DNA from: Branchiostoma belcheri
Taxonomy: Eukaryota; Chordata; Leptocardii; Amphioxiformes; Branchiostomatidae
Direction: 5' to 3'
Length of the DNA: 64,000 nucleotides
Assembly (NCBI RefSeq): GCF_001625305.1
Contig: NW_017802713.1
Location: forward strand, 555,367-619,366
Both the position numbers and the translations under genes were made by a program. The notes beneath the pieces are model-generated. The model was given only the letters and a program-made list of their open reading frames with translations, ran no database searches and was not told the origin of the DNA. Positions 21,601 through 36,600 of the stretch are shown piece by piece (the first letter of the stretch is position 1; every line of letters begins with the position of its first letter).

Positions 21601-24600
21601 AGTAGGTCTAGACTTCTGATGAGCTGTCCTGATGACTAAGCCCTAAAAGAATTGCGTCCTGTAGAACATCTTTCAGCAGAGACCACCGACCCTCAGGATG
21701 CACACTTGTCCTGTTACCCTCTGTAACTTCTCACTTGACAGAGGTGGCCTGCTCAGACCCTGTAGTTTCTGTAGGAGTGAAATATCAGCCTAAAGTCAGC
21801 CAGGAACCATTTAAGACCACAGTTCCCAAGAGTGGAAGTGTGAGAACTGCACAGGGGCAGGACATAGAGTGGGTATTGTCTGGGACCTGACCTTAGCTAG
21901 GGGGGTTCAGACCACCAGAGTAATAGCTTTAGACAGACAGAGAAAATTTGTAGTTTCGTCAGTCTAAAGTCAGCCTAAGTTCAGCAAAAAGTTACCTATT
22001 TAGCAAGAAACTTTGCCTGTATTTGTGAACAATGTTGTACCAAGGAGACCTCATTTGATCAGAAGCATGTGATATGGACTACAGTTTTTATTATGAATGT
22101 TACTTTACTCCTTAGACTGAGAGCCGATCATTTAGGATAACTATACAAAAAAAATCCAATTTATGAAGAAATTTAATCCCCGATTTTGAAGGACATACTG
22201 GAAATATGTATACCAACAGGTGACAAATTATTTCCTCCAAATTCTCAACAGTAATTATAGCTGGAGGCTATTTTCCCCAATGACTGTTTCTTGTAATAGG
22301 CCTATTGTTTAAAACCAATTGAACAATTTTTAGTGATACTCTTTTATGAGAGAGCCATGATGCAATTAGTGAGAAACTTTATCCTCGATTGTATAAAGTT
22401 TACTGGAAAGAACACTCTGTCAAGAGACAGAATGTTTCCTCCAATCGTCAGTCAAAGATACTTGAGTTTTTCTAGTGGCTGTTAATGGTTTGATCCAATT
22501 AAAGGGTCATTCAATGTTGTGAAAGGTTGAGGCTTGCCTCTGGACATTCCGGCACTGGATCAGTTTCACCTTGAAACAAGGGTTCAGTTTCGTCTCCGTC
22601 AGTAATTAACTTTGGCATTTGATTTCAATGTAATTAGGATTGTTACACTAGTACTTGGAAATGTTAGATAAATAAGCATCAAGATGCAAGTCTCAATTGA
22701 ATAACTGGGTTCAAATGTAGGCTAGCAAATTCTGTCAAGTACTAACTTTGCTTTTGACTATGTTAAAAAGTTTGACCTTTAAAATGTCCTTCTTGGATTC
22801 TAGTCACTGGATACGCACAATGGAATTCATGATCCAATTATTTTCTTACTCTTTTAAAAGATCCAACTTCAGATTTTGGCACATGTAAACTGGATTAAAA
22901 TACCTGGGAGATCGTACCATTTTGAGACCTATCTTGGGTTAAGTCTCTCCCAGACTCATGTGATTTGCTTGCTGAAATTGTTTCCCAAAAATAGGCCAAA
23001 TGATAAGAACTATTTGATGGAGGATCCAGTAGGCTATCAACGATTCATAACTGCTACCTTAGCTGGCAAAATCAGTCTCACAAGTTATAAAATCATTTTT
23101 ATTTTTTCAACAAGTAGCAGTCACTGGGAGACATCTATCCCAAGCTGTCAGTATCATCCAAAGCCAGTTAGAGAAGGTTTACATTGACTGGTGCGTTACA
23201 ATTGTAAAATTGCCCCCCTCCCGGCATGTTGATTGGTGGTAAGGCTGTCAGTGGCCACATCACCCCAGGTCTCCCCCCATGTGGCTTGTAGCTGAACTTG
23301 AACTAAAACGCAAAGTGAGCAGAACACCAGATAATAAATCTTCCTCTAACGGCTTTGACCTTGCCACCACGCCTGAAGGGTAACATCAGGATCTGATTTG
23401 TACCACTTTGATGTTTGAAATAGAGTTTGATTCCCTCGTGAGTGTTTATGTATTAACTTACAGTTGATAAGAAAATTCAATAACTAAAGTTCAAATCTAT
23501 TTTGAGGCTTAATTCTGTATCCAAACAAAACCTGGAGGGAAAGAAGAAGTTATATTACAGTAAAGGACATTCTTGTCATTTAGGACACATTGGGCCATTC
23601 CAGTAGGCTACTATCATGCTGCAGCAAAATGTACTCTCTAGCGGACCAACTCCCTTGGCACGTTATCTCTCTACTTGGCCAATTTCTACTCTTTCCAGGC
23701 ATCTCTTGAGGTTGAGGCTATCATTCCATGTATCTTTAAAGAGGCTGGCATTGAAATTTAAACCTGGTCTACAAATTGCAATGTACTTGTTCAATTGGAA
23801 CATCTATTTGAAAAGTTATGAGGAGGACTATTTTTAATACAATAAACACTTACATGTAGCATACACCTTCATGTTAATACATGTACATACACAGCATGGT
23901 CTTTGTGCTATTGCCAATTTTCATCATACCAAGAGACCATCTATCTTTGCCAAGGTTAAGTAAGTCCTTGTAAGCTAAGCAGTAGGAAGCCATGTTGATA
24001 CCCATGTATGTACTAATGCTCCCAGACCCAGACTGTTAACAGCAGTGACCCCTCAACAACTTGTAATAATCATGTCAGCAGTATCCTTAAACCATTTGTC
24101 ACACTCTATATTTGGTGCCTAGTCATAACCCCTTTGTGTAAATATTGGTCCTGAAGTCTGGATGATAGATCGCCCCATGTGGCCCCCCTTTCAAAATACC
24201 CTGCATCAGGAAACTGGGGCATATCATTGCATGACTTGTGCTATATTTATGTACACGGCACAGTCTGGTATCAGTTTATGATGTCTGAAATTCTGAACAC
24301 TTCTCGGGAGATTGATTTTATGGGATATGACAAGCTGATTCGTGCATGTAATTTTTTAGTTAGAATGTAACATTAGATGACTCTGTACGAATATTAATAT
24401 TGATATAAAGAACTTTGTACTAGTATATATGAACTAAAGGATAGGAATTCAAGTGAATATTCAAAATTGCTTTTGACTAAGTTTTACATTGAATTAAAGC
24501 TTCAATTGATTATTCATCAGTTCCCATAGGGTGGTTACAACTATTCATGTATGTCTAAACTTTTAAAAATGTAGTTTCACAGAGTTTATTAGAAAGTGCT

Positions 24601-27600
24601 GACTATTGCCCAGCTGTTCGCCCCTCAGTGTCACCCAATATACATCTGAAACCTTCATTAAGTCACGTTTGACCTCGCATACTCAATGTTATATATATAA
24701 ACTGTCCCTGGCTCAAGTTAATACTGATGACAAAGTCTGTTTCCCCTCACAAATGTTGGATTTCACAGAACTTCTTTGTATTCTAAATTGTATTTCTAAG
24801 GACATTCTGAAAGCTATTTGTCAGTAATATAGTTATTTGATAAGTCTGTGTCATTTTAGGTCAAAGCTATCAGTTACAGACAATGTATGGCACCATTCTT
24901 TACTTTGAAGGGTGTCGCAACCTTTTAGCTTCTAAGGGTCAAGGTTCACCATTTAGCACATGACCTGACCCTAACCCATGGTGGAAACAGGGGTGGTGGA
25001 GTGGTCTGTTGTCAGGAACTGACACCTTTTTTCTGGCTCAGGATGTGTCAAATCTCCAAAATTTGTAATTACTAATAAAAAGATATGAATACGTTGATGA
25101 AGGTTAGACATCCAGGTCACTTTTGAACTAACAGAACTTAAGCACATTTATATGAGCAACTGGAAATAACGGTTGAATGCTGAAGAAGAGTGGTGGATGT
25201 CACTCAAATGTCTAGAAATTATCTCTGTAATTTATCCAGTAGTAGAGTTTGAATTTCCTAATTCATGAATCTAGATTGATATTAATCTGCTGTTATGGTA
25301 TGTTAGAAGTGGTTTGAAAAGTGTATGGCAACAAATTTAGTTAGTATCACTCTTTTGGAACCAAACACAAACAAACTGCAAATCATTAATTAATTTATCA
25401 ACATCTCTACAGAATGAACTTAAAGGCATCCAGTGCAGTTTTTAGGGCTTGGAAACCTAATGTTTCAGAGCCAATATTCTAGTCGTTTATCTACATACTA
25501 CGTTAAACCCAAACTATCCTAATGTGTATTGACTCTCAAGGAGCAAAAATTCTGACGGAAAATGGTTACTGAGTGAAAGGGCCCTGGGCTGATTTTTAGG
25601 GTACCACCCAGAAAATAAAGAACTCATCTTGGGGCTTGTTTCTTCAGTTTTAAAAGCCCAAAATATGAAATTCTGACTCAAATGTGCCAACATGAAGCAG
25701 TATGTGTCAATATCAGAAATCTTGCCTTATTCAGAATATTTCCAGTTTTGCTGCCCTATTAAGCCCATAACTAACACAAATTTGGTGCCAACTAGCAGGC
25801 TGAAGTTTGAACTAAAAGTTACAACACATGTTCAGAAGGACAGACCCAGCATGCTTAATGTGGTGCAGATGACTTCTGTAGCCAATCAATGTGTTTCCAT
25901 TTGTAATAACATGATGGACATTGTTAGCAGACAAATTTGTTTTAGCACAGAAGACCAAATTGAGAAGAGTTGCTGGTCGTAATCCAAAATGCTATAACAA
26001 GACTGTGGTTGTGACTTAGAATACTGAAGCATTTGGACAGTCTGAAAATTCTTGGTTGCCTAGTTGACCGTGGAGTCACCTTTACGGCTTCAGCATTGAC
26101 AGTGACATTCATAACAACTTGTCTTCTTTCTTTTATTCATTTAGAACTTTGATACTGAATAATAAGTGTGTTGAGGGACATAGGAACATAGGACATGAAT
26201 CTACTGTAAAAAGATTGATATTAAACTGCTGTTATGATATGTTAGAAGTGGTTTGATAAGTTGTGGTGACAAATTTAGTTAGTATCACTCATAACTGCAT
26301 ACTTTTATAAGCATGTTGAGGGAAATAGGAACTTGGTACAAATCTGTCTTCTATTAATAGTGCTAATCCTTCAGGCTTGATATATCATTTTGTACCTGTT
26401 GACAAGGATAAAAGCACGGAACACACACATGAGCAACTGAGAATATAATCTTTCATGATATTATCTTAGCCAGTTCAAGGTGATCTAGGTTCTACCTCCC
26501 AGACTTTCCTCCTGATAAGGCCTGAGCTGGTGTTTGTCTTTTGTCAGCCCTGACACTCCCCATGTAGCAGGGAGTAGAGATAGGGAAGATAAAAATGGCA
26601 TTATTGTACTTTATCATGTTGTTTCTACCTTGGTGGCAAAGTATGTCATCAGCTTAATTTTCCTCCCATGTAGCAGGGAGTGAAGATAGGGAGGATAAAA
26701 ATGGTATCATTGTACTTGATCATGTTGTTTCTACCTTGGTGGTAAAGTATCAGTCATCAGCCAAATGTTCCTCCCACCAGTGATTCAGTTTCAAAGCACT
26801 GGCTGTAGTTTTGTTCCTTCTTCAAATAGAGTAACATGTTACATTGTTTCATGACAGCGCAAAGACAGTGTTGGTACTAACTTGGTAGTAGATATTGTTA
26901 TTTCGCCTTTGAAAGTCAAGTACCTTTGTGCCTTTTACTCCTCCCAGGGGTGCTGTAGTTTTAAATCAAAGCAAACAATGAATTGTAAAATTGTTGGTTA
27001 ATTGCCTTTCCAATAGGAATTACCTCTCACAAAGACATTAAGGACAATAGGGCAATCAAAAGGCATGAAATCAATACAATGGCACCAGTTGATCATGAAC
27101 TAACATTAGCAACAAGGTGTGAAATGGACCATTGTGTTCCTGATCCTTTTCAAAATGTCAGCTTCCTGCAAGATGAAGGAAGCCATTTATGACCTCCTTC
27201 CTGAAACAACCTTTGCTTACCCTTGGACTTTACCTGACCTCCTGAAGGAAAGTTCTGAAGGAAGCCATTCCTTCTACTCTCCAAAAAAAGGGCCATGTAT
27301 AAAACGCAAACAATCTTCCACCATCAACCTCTGCTTGAAGAGTAATTCCTTCCATGCACAGCCTTTGCTTGAACTTGAAAGGACTTTTGTGTGATATGGA
27401 CAGTTGTATGGCAGAAAAACTAAAGGAAGCCCTAAATAGATCTTCTTCCTGCAGCAATCTGTGCTTGACCTTGGACTTTTACTGACCCCCTGAAGGAAAG
27501 TCTGAAGGAAGCCATTCCTTCCACAGCTTCTGCTTAAACTTGAACTTAAAACATCTCTAAGGTGCTAGGCATAGAAACTGAAGGAAGGCATAACGACCTT

Positions 27601-30600
27601 CTTCCTGCAGCGATCTAGGCTTGACCTTGGACTTTTACTGACATCCTCTTGTTTCTTTTATCTCCCGTGCACAGGCCAAGCCCAAGCTGGTGGAGCCCAT
27701 AGATTACGAGACGTTTGTTATCCAGAAGAAGACACAGATCCACCATGATCCTCAGCGGGACATGCTCTACTTCCCTCATGATGACATCTCGGTAAGTCAC
27801 AATCTTTTGATGCAAAGTTTTCATCAGCAGTGATCATTAATTTCCTCCCCAAATTTGGAATGGACTGATATTTGCATGTTTGCCAGACTTTTTTTTTCAG
27901 GACCTAAGTATGTAGATGTGAGCATAATAAGTGTATAGGTGGGTGTGATGATTGGTTGGTTGAGTAGAGTAAGAATATGTGACGTTACATAACGTGTGTG
28001 TATGTGTTTGTGTGTGTGTGTGTCTGCTTGTGTGTGTGTGAGTCTTTGAACATGCGAGTATGGGGTTCTTCTTACTAGAATTTAGGGAACTTCTTGAAAT
28101 GGATTAAATCTGCTTGACTTCAAAATAAGTAACCGATGAAAATCATATTAGAGGTCCCCCACGGAATATGAACAACATGTGACAGAAAGACAGTCAGTCT
28201 CGTGAAACCAACACCTAATTTCATCTCTGGCTTCTCTCCTGCATATTTAATGTGGCATGTGGGTTACGGTTGACAAGCCCCTTGCATTAGAGTTAATAGT
28301 AATGAGATTCGGTGGAAAATCCTTCAGCTTGAGGCTTGGGGACTCTTTGTTGACATTTGACCGACCAACACGGTTAGCATTGACCGTTGCATGCAAGGGA
28401 CAATAAAGTACATCCCCTGTTCTCTAGCGCGATTAATTATTCATAGACGCTTTGATAATTCTGGCTGGGGCTCCATCGGAAAAGGACATCCCTTTCCCAT
28501 AAACGTCTTTCATGCAGCGAAAAGACGGTAGTACATAGTATAGGATCGGACATGGTACTGGTGTATAGCAGATGGAATGGAGCAATTCTTGGAGATGCTG
28601 TTTGGACTTTGAGTAGACTAGGAGAAGATGGCTTACGCAGCTATCAAGAAGAAGCTGAAAAGGAAAGCGTTCAGCAAGAGGGCGGTAGAGGTTGACGTGT
28701 TAATGACTGAGGAGTTGGAGGATTTTCTGGTTGATTTATCGGTAGGTCTGGTCGTCTGCTGAAACGATGGGTTTGTACATGTGACTTCTTTAGAGAAGGT
28801 CGCACTACATGTAGTTTGTTGCTTCTATTTTATTTCTTGCAATGTGATGAAACTGGAATAGTGTTTTCTTGAGAAATGACCATTTTGTCACAGTGAAGAA
28901 TTGACAGTGTAGCTCTGATTTTTTAAAAGTTTACAGAGCTGTATATTTTATGGGAAATATGCTTTTGCCTGCTTATGTATAGGTATGGTCGACTTGTCTC
29001 TATGTCATATTGTGTTTATATGTTGTGCTGTATACCGATGTCCTTAGTACGTTTGTACAGTTTTATACTTTGTCAAATTTTGTTCTTGACAAAGCATGTC
29101 TCTATATGTATTTTCCCAGATTAACATTTATTACAGCAAGTTAACACATAAGCCACAGCTTGATTGCTGAATGTCAACAGTACCATAAATTCCCTGATGT
29201 AATTATGATCAAAATAGGTACAGGTGAGATGAATATGAATAATATATGAGTGAAGGTATGAAGTCACAGGTCATTGATTTTGATACAGGGAACAGAGTAG
29301 GGTTTACGAATAGAACTACTTTGATGTTCAGATATGTAAGGGCGCCTGCATGCCCTTTTTCGTAATGTGTAATCAGGCCTTTTTAATCTTCGTAATCCGT
29401 AGGCAGCTTCCCCCAAAATCGACGTAATTCATAATTAGTTCATTAGCCGCAAAGCATAAAGTCGCAATCAGCTCTGAGACTTTAACGTAATTTATAATTG
29501 GTGGCGAAAATTTTGTGTAATTCGAAATCACTACCCCCCATGCAGGCTCTCATATAAAAGTACCACCTTGTGTTTTTGTCTGTCTTCAGTTAGACCCAGA
29601 TTTAAGACATAAAATATCAAGTAAGGACAGAGAAGTAAGCGTAACTTTAACAAAATGCTTCAGAAAATAGACTCAAGGAAAGGATAATCGATGATGAATG
29701 ATGTCCAAAGTTGTTTAACAGAAGAACTGTGGTGTTTCCCCTGACCTGGAAATGACCCGTATCCCCATTAGTCGACCTTTAAATGTTAGGTCAGTCCAAC
29801 ATCCAGCCAAATGGACCTTGCAGATGGAGACAAATCTGTCTGACTTTTCCACAACTTTGGAAGCTACATGTAACTTTGTTATGTCGAGTATCACTCAAGC
29901 GACCATAGTGACTGCTGTCCTGTCTTGCATTGCCTTCCCTAAGCCTTCAATTTATAGTTCTGTCTTCCATTGAATCCAGTTAGTGTAAATCAAAATGGTA
30001 CTGGAGTATATTGGTAGATGATTATTATGATATACCGGGTACATGTACATGTACTTCTGAAGTTTCCGAGTTTTGAGAATTTGCCCCTTCTTGGAGATGA
30101 AACCTTCTTTCTAGTACGCTGGTAGATTGTCCTGTCTTACATTGCCTTCCCTAAGCCTTTAATTTGTAGTTCTGTCCCCCATTGAAACCAGTTAATTAGG
30201 CAGCTTAAATGTATCTAAAAGGTACTGGTGTATAATGCCTGGTATATGATGTACATGTACATGTACCTGACGTGTACATATACTAGTATTTCTCCCATGC
30301 AGAGTTTTGAGGATTTGCCCTTTCTTGGTAATAACTTTCAACTTCCTAGTACACTGGTAGATTGTCCATGCCAGATGGGTTCTGTCCAAGCACTCATTAT
30401 CAGACCTTTGGCTGACATTGCAACACTACATCTCTCTACATCCTGTCTGTCTGCTCTTATCTCTAGTTAAAAGTCTGGCCTTCAAAGTTTGATAGCTGAT
30501 ATTGTGATTAGATGGGTGCAGTTACAGCCTGAACAATACAGTCGTCTATGTTTGAGTCATGTAATATGGACTCACTCATTCACACTAGGCTGGGTTTGCA

Positions 30601-33600
30601 AAGTGCTAGAATGAGTTCTGAAAAACAGATTGTGCATGGCTTGCCTAAATTGTTTGTGTATTTGTATTGTCACACATGATGTAACAAATTTGGGAGTGAT
30701 TTCTTCAACAAGTACAATGACATTGTATGATGTAAAAGATACACTCATTGAATATTAGGTAAAGATGCAAGGTTTGAATGAAGTACATGTATGTCCCATC
30801 TTATACCTTATGTAGAATTGGAGATCATGCTGACTTGCACAATGTCACACTAAGAGCCTATCGAGCCTTTGAGTTTTTTTTATGTGAATGCCGGGCGTAA
30901 TTGCCAGCTTCAACATCTAATATGCCAGGAAAACAACACCCTTGACTTGTACTCCCGTAAATTCTTAGCAAAGTCCTTGTGGAGTCATCAGATTTCATAA
31001 CTGTGAGAGAGTGATCACCTTGTTGATGTGCAAAAGGATGCCTTGTGGGAAAAGCTCTTCCAGGTTTAGACTAAACATGTTTTCTTTTTTGCAGTCCTCT
31101 GTCCAGCCCAGGGAGTACAGGACAGTCAGGTCATCAGTCCCGCCAAATGCTGCCAAGGAAGCCAAAAGTCTGCTTGTCAAAGAGGTAGAACTATATTACA
31201 CTATAATGTGATGTTTCTGCTCTTCATGTAATTTCAGATACCATCCTGCCATCTTTCTACAAAGTAGTTAGCTATAGCCAAATTTCAAATTGTTATCGTT
31301 CGTTTGCTTTCTTTGCTAAATGAAATTACATTTTACATTGATGAGGTTTGGAGTAGAAGAATAAGTTCAAATCACAGGGGTCTCCCCAGAAATTCTTACA
31401 GAAGAGGTGCTCACTAATCAGTTGATGAAAAATCAGAGAATTTTTGTGGGAAATTGAATACTAAGACTAGTAAGAGAAAACTCAAAATTTGAAAATTTTG
31501 GGAGAGGTGCTAGGATTAAGGGATAGGGGAGCACCCTTGCTTCATTGCTTGGGGAGAGCCCTGAAACACTATAGATGAATTCATTTATAAGTTCAACTTC
31601 ATACTGTTTTTTACAGGGTATTAGTTTTTATACAACTAGTTGGAGCCAGTTGCACTACAAATATGAGGACTATGGTGGCAGTTATCATCACTTACCACGG
31701 TACGTAATGGTTATCATCACTGCTTATCAACTTCCTCCTCAGATGGATTTTCTCGTCAAGACTTTCATTAACATTAGATACAATTAAGATAACTTTAACA
31801 TGTTGGTGAGATACATAAATCTCTTTAATCCTCTTCAATCAAATTTATTGGATGCCTTACGATGGCAGATTGCATGTACATGTAGAATGTCACATTTGTA
31901 AGTACCATAGTGAAGATTAATTTTTTATTTTGTTGATAACTTGTTTGTTTGTTTGTATTTATGTTTTGCTGGACAACAGAAGTGACAGGTCTGGGGACCT
32001 CCCACCACAGGTTTATGAGTTGGATGAGGCGGACAAAACAGATGAGGTACGATATGGACAATGCCATATGTCGTTTGTTTAAAGAAGACTTAGTACAAAA
32101 AAACAACAATGTAACACCTACTTAAAATCTACAGAATTGTATTAACAGTGACTTTGAAAAACTGCAAAAACCTCAGTTTTGCTCTTAATGTGAAGTAAAA
32201 TTGCTGTGAAAGTAAAAGAATGTACATCAGTTTTCTGATCTTTCTAAACTTTTTATATGCAATCAGCAATGTCACATCTCTAGATTAGCCTTAATTATTA
32301 GTAGTTGGTGCTGCAAATTCTATATATTCCACCCTTCCTACATAATCGCACCAGTCCTGTAGTACCCAGTAGCTCCATAACTGACTCTTGTTTCATGGCT
32401 TTTATGACCATGTCTTCACAGGAGATGTCCATTCTGTATGAAGGTGCAGAAAGCATCACTAAACAGGGTTTCCTGTACAAGGCACCTCTTAACAGCGAGG
32501 GCAGTATCATCACCAGTATGAGGGTAAGTTACATGTCTTTTGGTCACTTACCCTTTTGTATACATTGTACTTATGACACATATTCTGCTGCAAATAACCA
32601 GCTTCATGGCACAGTGGAAAATCTCAATTGTACAAAATACTGTCATTTGCTCAACATAAGATTTGCAAAAGATACTCTGCAGTAGTATTGAATAATATTT
32701 TCTTTTTTAAAGCTCCTTTGCTTTGACACCAATTTCTTAAGATTATAGACTGAACTCTTAAAGAGGAAGTTAAAGTTGCATGTGCAAAAGTGTAATATTA
32801 CTGCTACTGTGCGATCTCTTGATATCAACATCAAAGTTCTAGCTTTTAAGGGTGGCCTTTCCTAGAAATATGGCACTTACTGTAATGCTTTGATTTTGTT
32901 CCAGTCCTTTAAGAGGCGGTTCTTCCACCTAAAGCAACTTCCGGACAAATCATATGTCTTGGACTACTACAAGGATGAGAAGGCCAAGGAAGCAAAGGGA
33001 ACAATCTATCTGGACTCCTGTACAGGGGTGGTCAAGGTCTGGATATTTCTATGTCTCTTCATTAATTTTACTATCACAATTCAAACGTACATGTTCAAAA
33101 CTTCTTAGTCTTAACTTCAGTCCGGTTGACATTGAGACTGAAAATGATTGAAGTTCTGCATTATGATGTAAACAATGTGATAGGCACACTTCACAAAAAC
33201 AAAATCAAACAAAATGTTACATAATTTTTCCTTTTCTTACATTACATGACTGTATACATATCATTGGAAAGCTCTATGTGTAGTGCAACTTTCTCTTCTT
33301 GTCCCTTTTGTCCATGTCTTTGGTGTTTACATACATGCATATGCATTCACACAATCATATACTTTCCAACATGCACGTATATGTCTCTCATGCAAATATA
33401 TATGGACAACCGTTTGTTACCGGTATCTTGCCCATTCTTATGTTGTACTTGTGTTTGTTTGTGTGTTTGTTTGTGTGTTATGTGTCCATCTTCATGATCC
33501 TCCTGATTCTGTCCTCTGTCAAGAAAGGAAACCATAAGGTACATGTCATACCCTTACAGAACATTCTACCTACATGTACCAGTAGGCTATCACTTGCCTG

Positions 33601-36600
33601 AAAGGAATGTCTTCTAATCATTTGATATTTTTAGAAAAAGCAAGAGTGTGAAGGTAAAGGGACTGCTAAATGCAACCGTAAAGAACATAACTTTGCATAC
33701 TGTTTTTAACCCACCAGCATTACTAGACATTACTTATCAATAAGTACATCATCATACAGACACCTTGTATATAGTCATGTAAAGTTGTGAATTTCCCCTG
33801 TTGTAGAATTCCAAGAGCCGTAAGTTTGGTTTCGAGGTGCGGATGCAGGATGGGAGCTACTACTACCTGGCGGGGGAGGGGGAGGCTGAGATGGACGAGT
33901 GGGTGTCGGCCATCAACAAGGTCGTACAGAGTAACATCGAGGCACAGATCAGGCAGGGCGACGAAGGAGGTAAACACAGAAGTTTTGTGAATTCTAATGA
34001 AGATGTTTTTTGTTCGACTGAAAGGAAATACTAGAAAGGTAACATTTGCAAAGCATTTCATGTTTACATTCACATGGTCCAGGATAACAGCAAACTACTG
34101 CTTTGTTTATTCTTACTCAAACACATTCATATGGTGACCATGCAGCTCCTCTTCAACTAAGTTCTACATGGGACTTGCAACATTATGTAACCCAACACCA
34201 GTTACCATGGTGACAGACATCTGGTCCAGGTCATTGACCTTATTTGGTTGGAACAGAAGAAGAAGAAGAGGGAGAAACTGAGCAAAAACAATAGAGAAAT
34301 ACATCAAGTCATTCAGGATTACAAATTGTGGTGTGCAGTACATGTACATGACTGTAACATTACCTATGAAGATGTAGTTTTTCTACCTGTTGTATTTTCA
34401 TCTCTTGAAGTTTGTTTTGTGGTTATTTCAGAGATGAACGACACTCTGCCTTCACCCAGCAAGTCTGAGAGCCTGAGAGAAAGCCTGGAGAACAGCATGC
34501 ACCCTGAACTCATGAAGGTCAGGGAAGGTCATACATGTATCAAATCAAAGGAAAATGAACTTGTAATTTGAATGATTACTCTAATGTCAATGCAAGAAAG
34601 TTCTGACTGAAAGTTTTAATTCCGACAGTATGCCAGGGAGTCAGACAACCTGATCGCCATCAAGAGGAAGGAGAACAGACAGAAGCTGCTGGATGTGTAC
34701 CCAGAGATGCAGGTTTGTTTCTGCTCTATATTTTTACCACTCAGATTAATATCATTGTGATTATTGTCTGACTATTTTAATTATTATGTACTTGTTTATA
34801 TCAGTTTTATTCTGTGTCTGTCCAATATGCATAATTCAGCAACTTGGCTGATTGTATTTTAGTGTATTGTTATAATCGAAACAATAAACCAATCTCGTTT
34901 CTTGAAGATGAGAGAATCTGGTCGGAGCCTGCAGAAGGAGGATGACCGTGTGTATGAGGAACAGTTTGGCATCAGGTTCCTGGTCAGGTGTGAGGAGCTC
35001 AGGTTCAGACTGGCTGCAAACATCGCAGAGGAGGAAAATGGACCCGTCACCAACGTAAGTCATTCGCACAACCCAAGATAAACCTGTAGTATGGACAGTC
35101 GTGCACTTGGTAGTCCAATTGCTTTTTTCAGGCATTAGGAGAACGGGCCTATCAACAATGTAAGTTTATCTCACAGCCATAGATAAACTGTAGCATGGTC
35201 AGTCATAACTTTTTTCAGGCCGTAAGGGCAGTGGGTTGTTGATCTACTGTATCTAAGGCACAGTATTGGAAGGCAGGGCTCATCCAATTGTTGAAAATGT
35301 AAGAATGAAGCATTGTAAACAAGACCCATGACCAACTTCCCTTGAAAAGTGGTTAAATAAAGGTTCCTCCAGTGGCTTCCACTGCCTTTTACCTCCTCAA
35401 CCAAGATCAGGTACCCATTCTCCTCAACCGAGATCAGGTACCCATTTTCCTCAACCGAGATCAGGTACCCATTTTACACCTGGGTAGAATGAGGAAAGTG
35501 GTGTATAGTACCTTTCCCAAGGACACAATGTCTACCCATGGGATCAAACCCATATGACCTTTTGATCTTGTGTCCACTACCCTAACAACCTGGCCATTCC
35601 ATGCCACAAATCATGCAGTGTGTGGTCTCTTTCGTGACCTTCATGTTACAGGGCAGCTTTGCAGTGTTCAGACTTGAACATTAAGCTGTGGTCCAATGTC
35701 TATGGTTCATGTATTTATTGAAAAGAGCTAGAGAAGTCTTGGCACATTGAACTGCCCTTATTGGCAAGAACAATGGAAGAGTGAGCATTTCAATAAGATT
35801 AACTGGATGTTTTTTCATATACTTTCATCTTCCACAGTCCAGTAGATCAAAATGAATCTTGGTAAAAAGATTTGAGTTCCAGCATTTTGATGTATAGTGT
35901 AATACCTCCTACAACTTTCTCACCTCATATTTACCTTGTTATCGACAGACCTCTAGAATGTTCTTCCAACAGGAGACTTATTTTTCATAGTCAGATAAAG
36001 CTCTGTAATGGAATAGCTGAAGACAAGCTACGTGCATTACTACCCCTAGTCTTGATAACATGACTTCAGGGTTACACTTTGAGCCAGATCAATGCCAGTT
36101 AATGCCTTGGACTTCATCCAAATGGACAATCTGACAGCATCGCCCCATGCATTATTTAGTGCTGGTGTGTTTTGGCAAGCTACACGGTCGTAAAATTGCA
36201 CATTGCTGTAGTAACGTTGTTATGTGTGTAATACTGTTATCTATACCGCCGTTGGCTTACTGACTAAAGAATGATGTATTAGAAATGTATCATGTTTTTT
36301 TCTGTGTCTAACAGATTATTCAGTTCAAGGTGCCCTTTGAATGTAGATTTTATGATCGTACATGCACTGTACATGTACAATCTCATATACATGACATTGT
36401 ATACTTTTTGCCTGTATTTGATGTTACAAATGTACTGTAGTTTCATACTACTTCTAGTACTAGTATATTGTACCAGATACAGGTATACTTTTCCAGAAAG
36501 TTCAGCTAAGATGTTAACGTAGTTAGAGAAGGCTGTAATGCTGTTTAGCAGCTTTGGGGCTTCCTGCATTGATGGAATTATGTTGAAATTTATCAAATCT

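Larger units (their letters stand above)
18613..27674 (+). other. Large first intron of the DOCK gene
   Basis: 9-kb intron, AT-rich, with only local duplications (25258, 26555, 27160) and a telomere-like tract (19429). No nested gene seen. No known regulatory element identified. Confidence 0.6.

Noticed and set aside
33480-33540. In-phase segment ending KGNHK before GTACAT between DOCK exons 7 and 8
   Set aside because: No pyrimidine tract before the AG, hydrophobic low-complexity sequence, no place for extra residues inside the PH domain.
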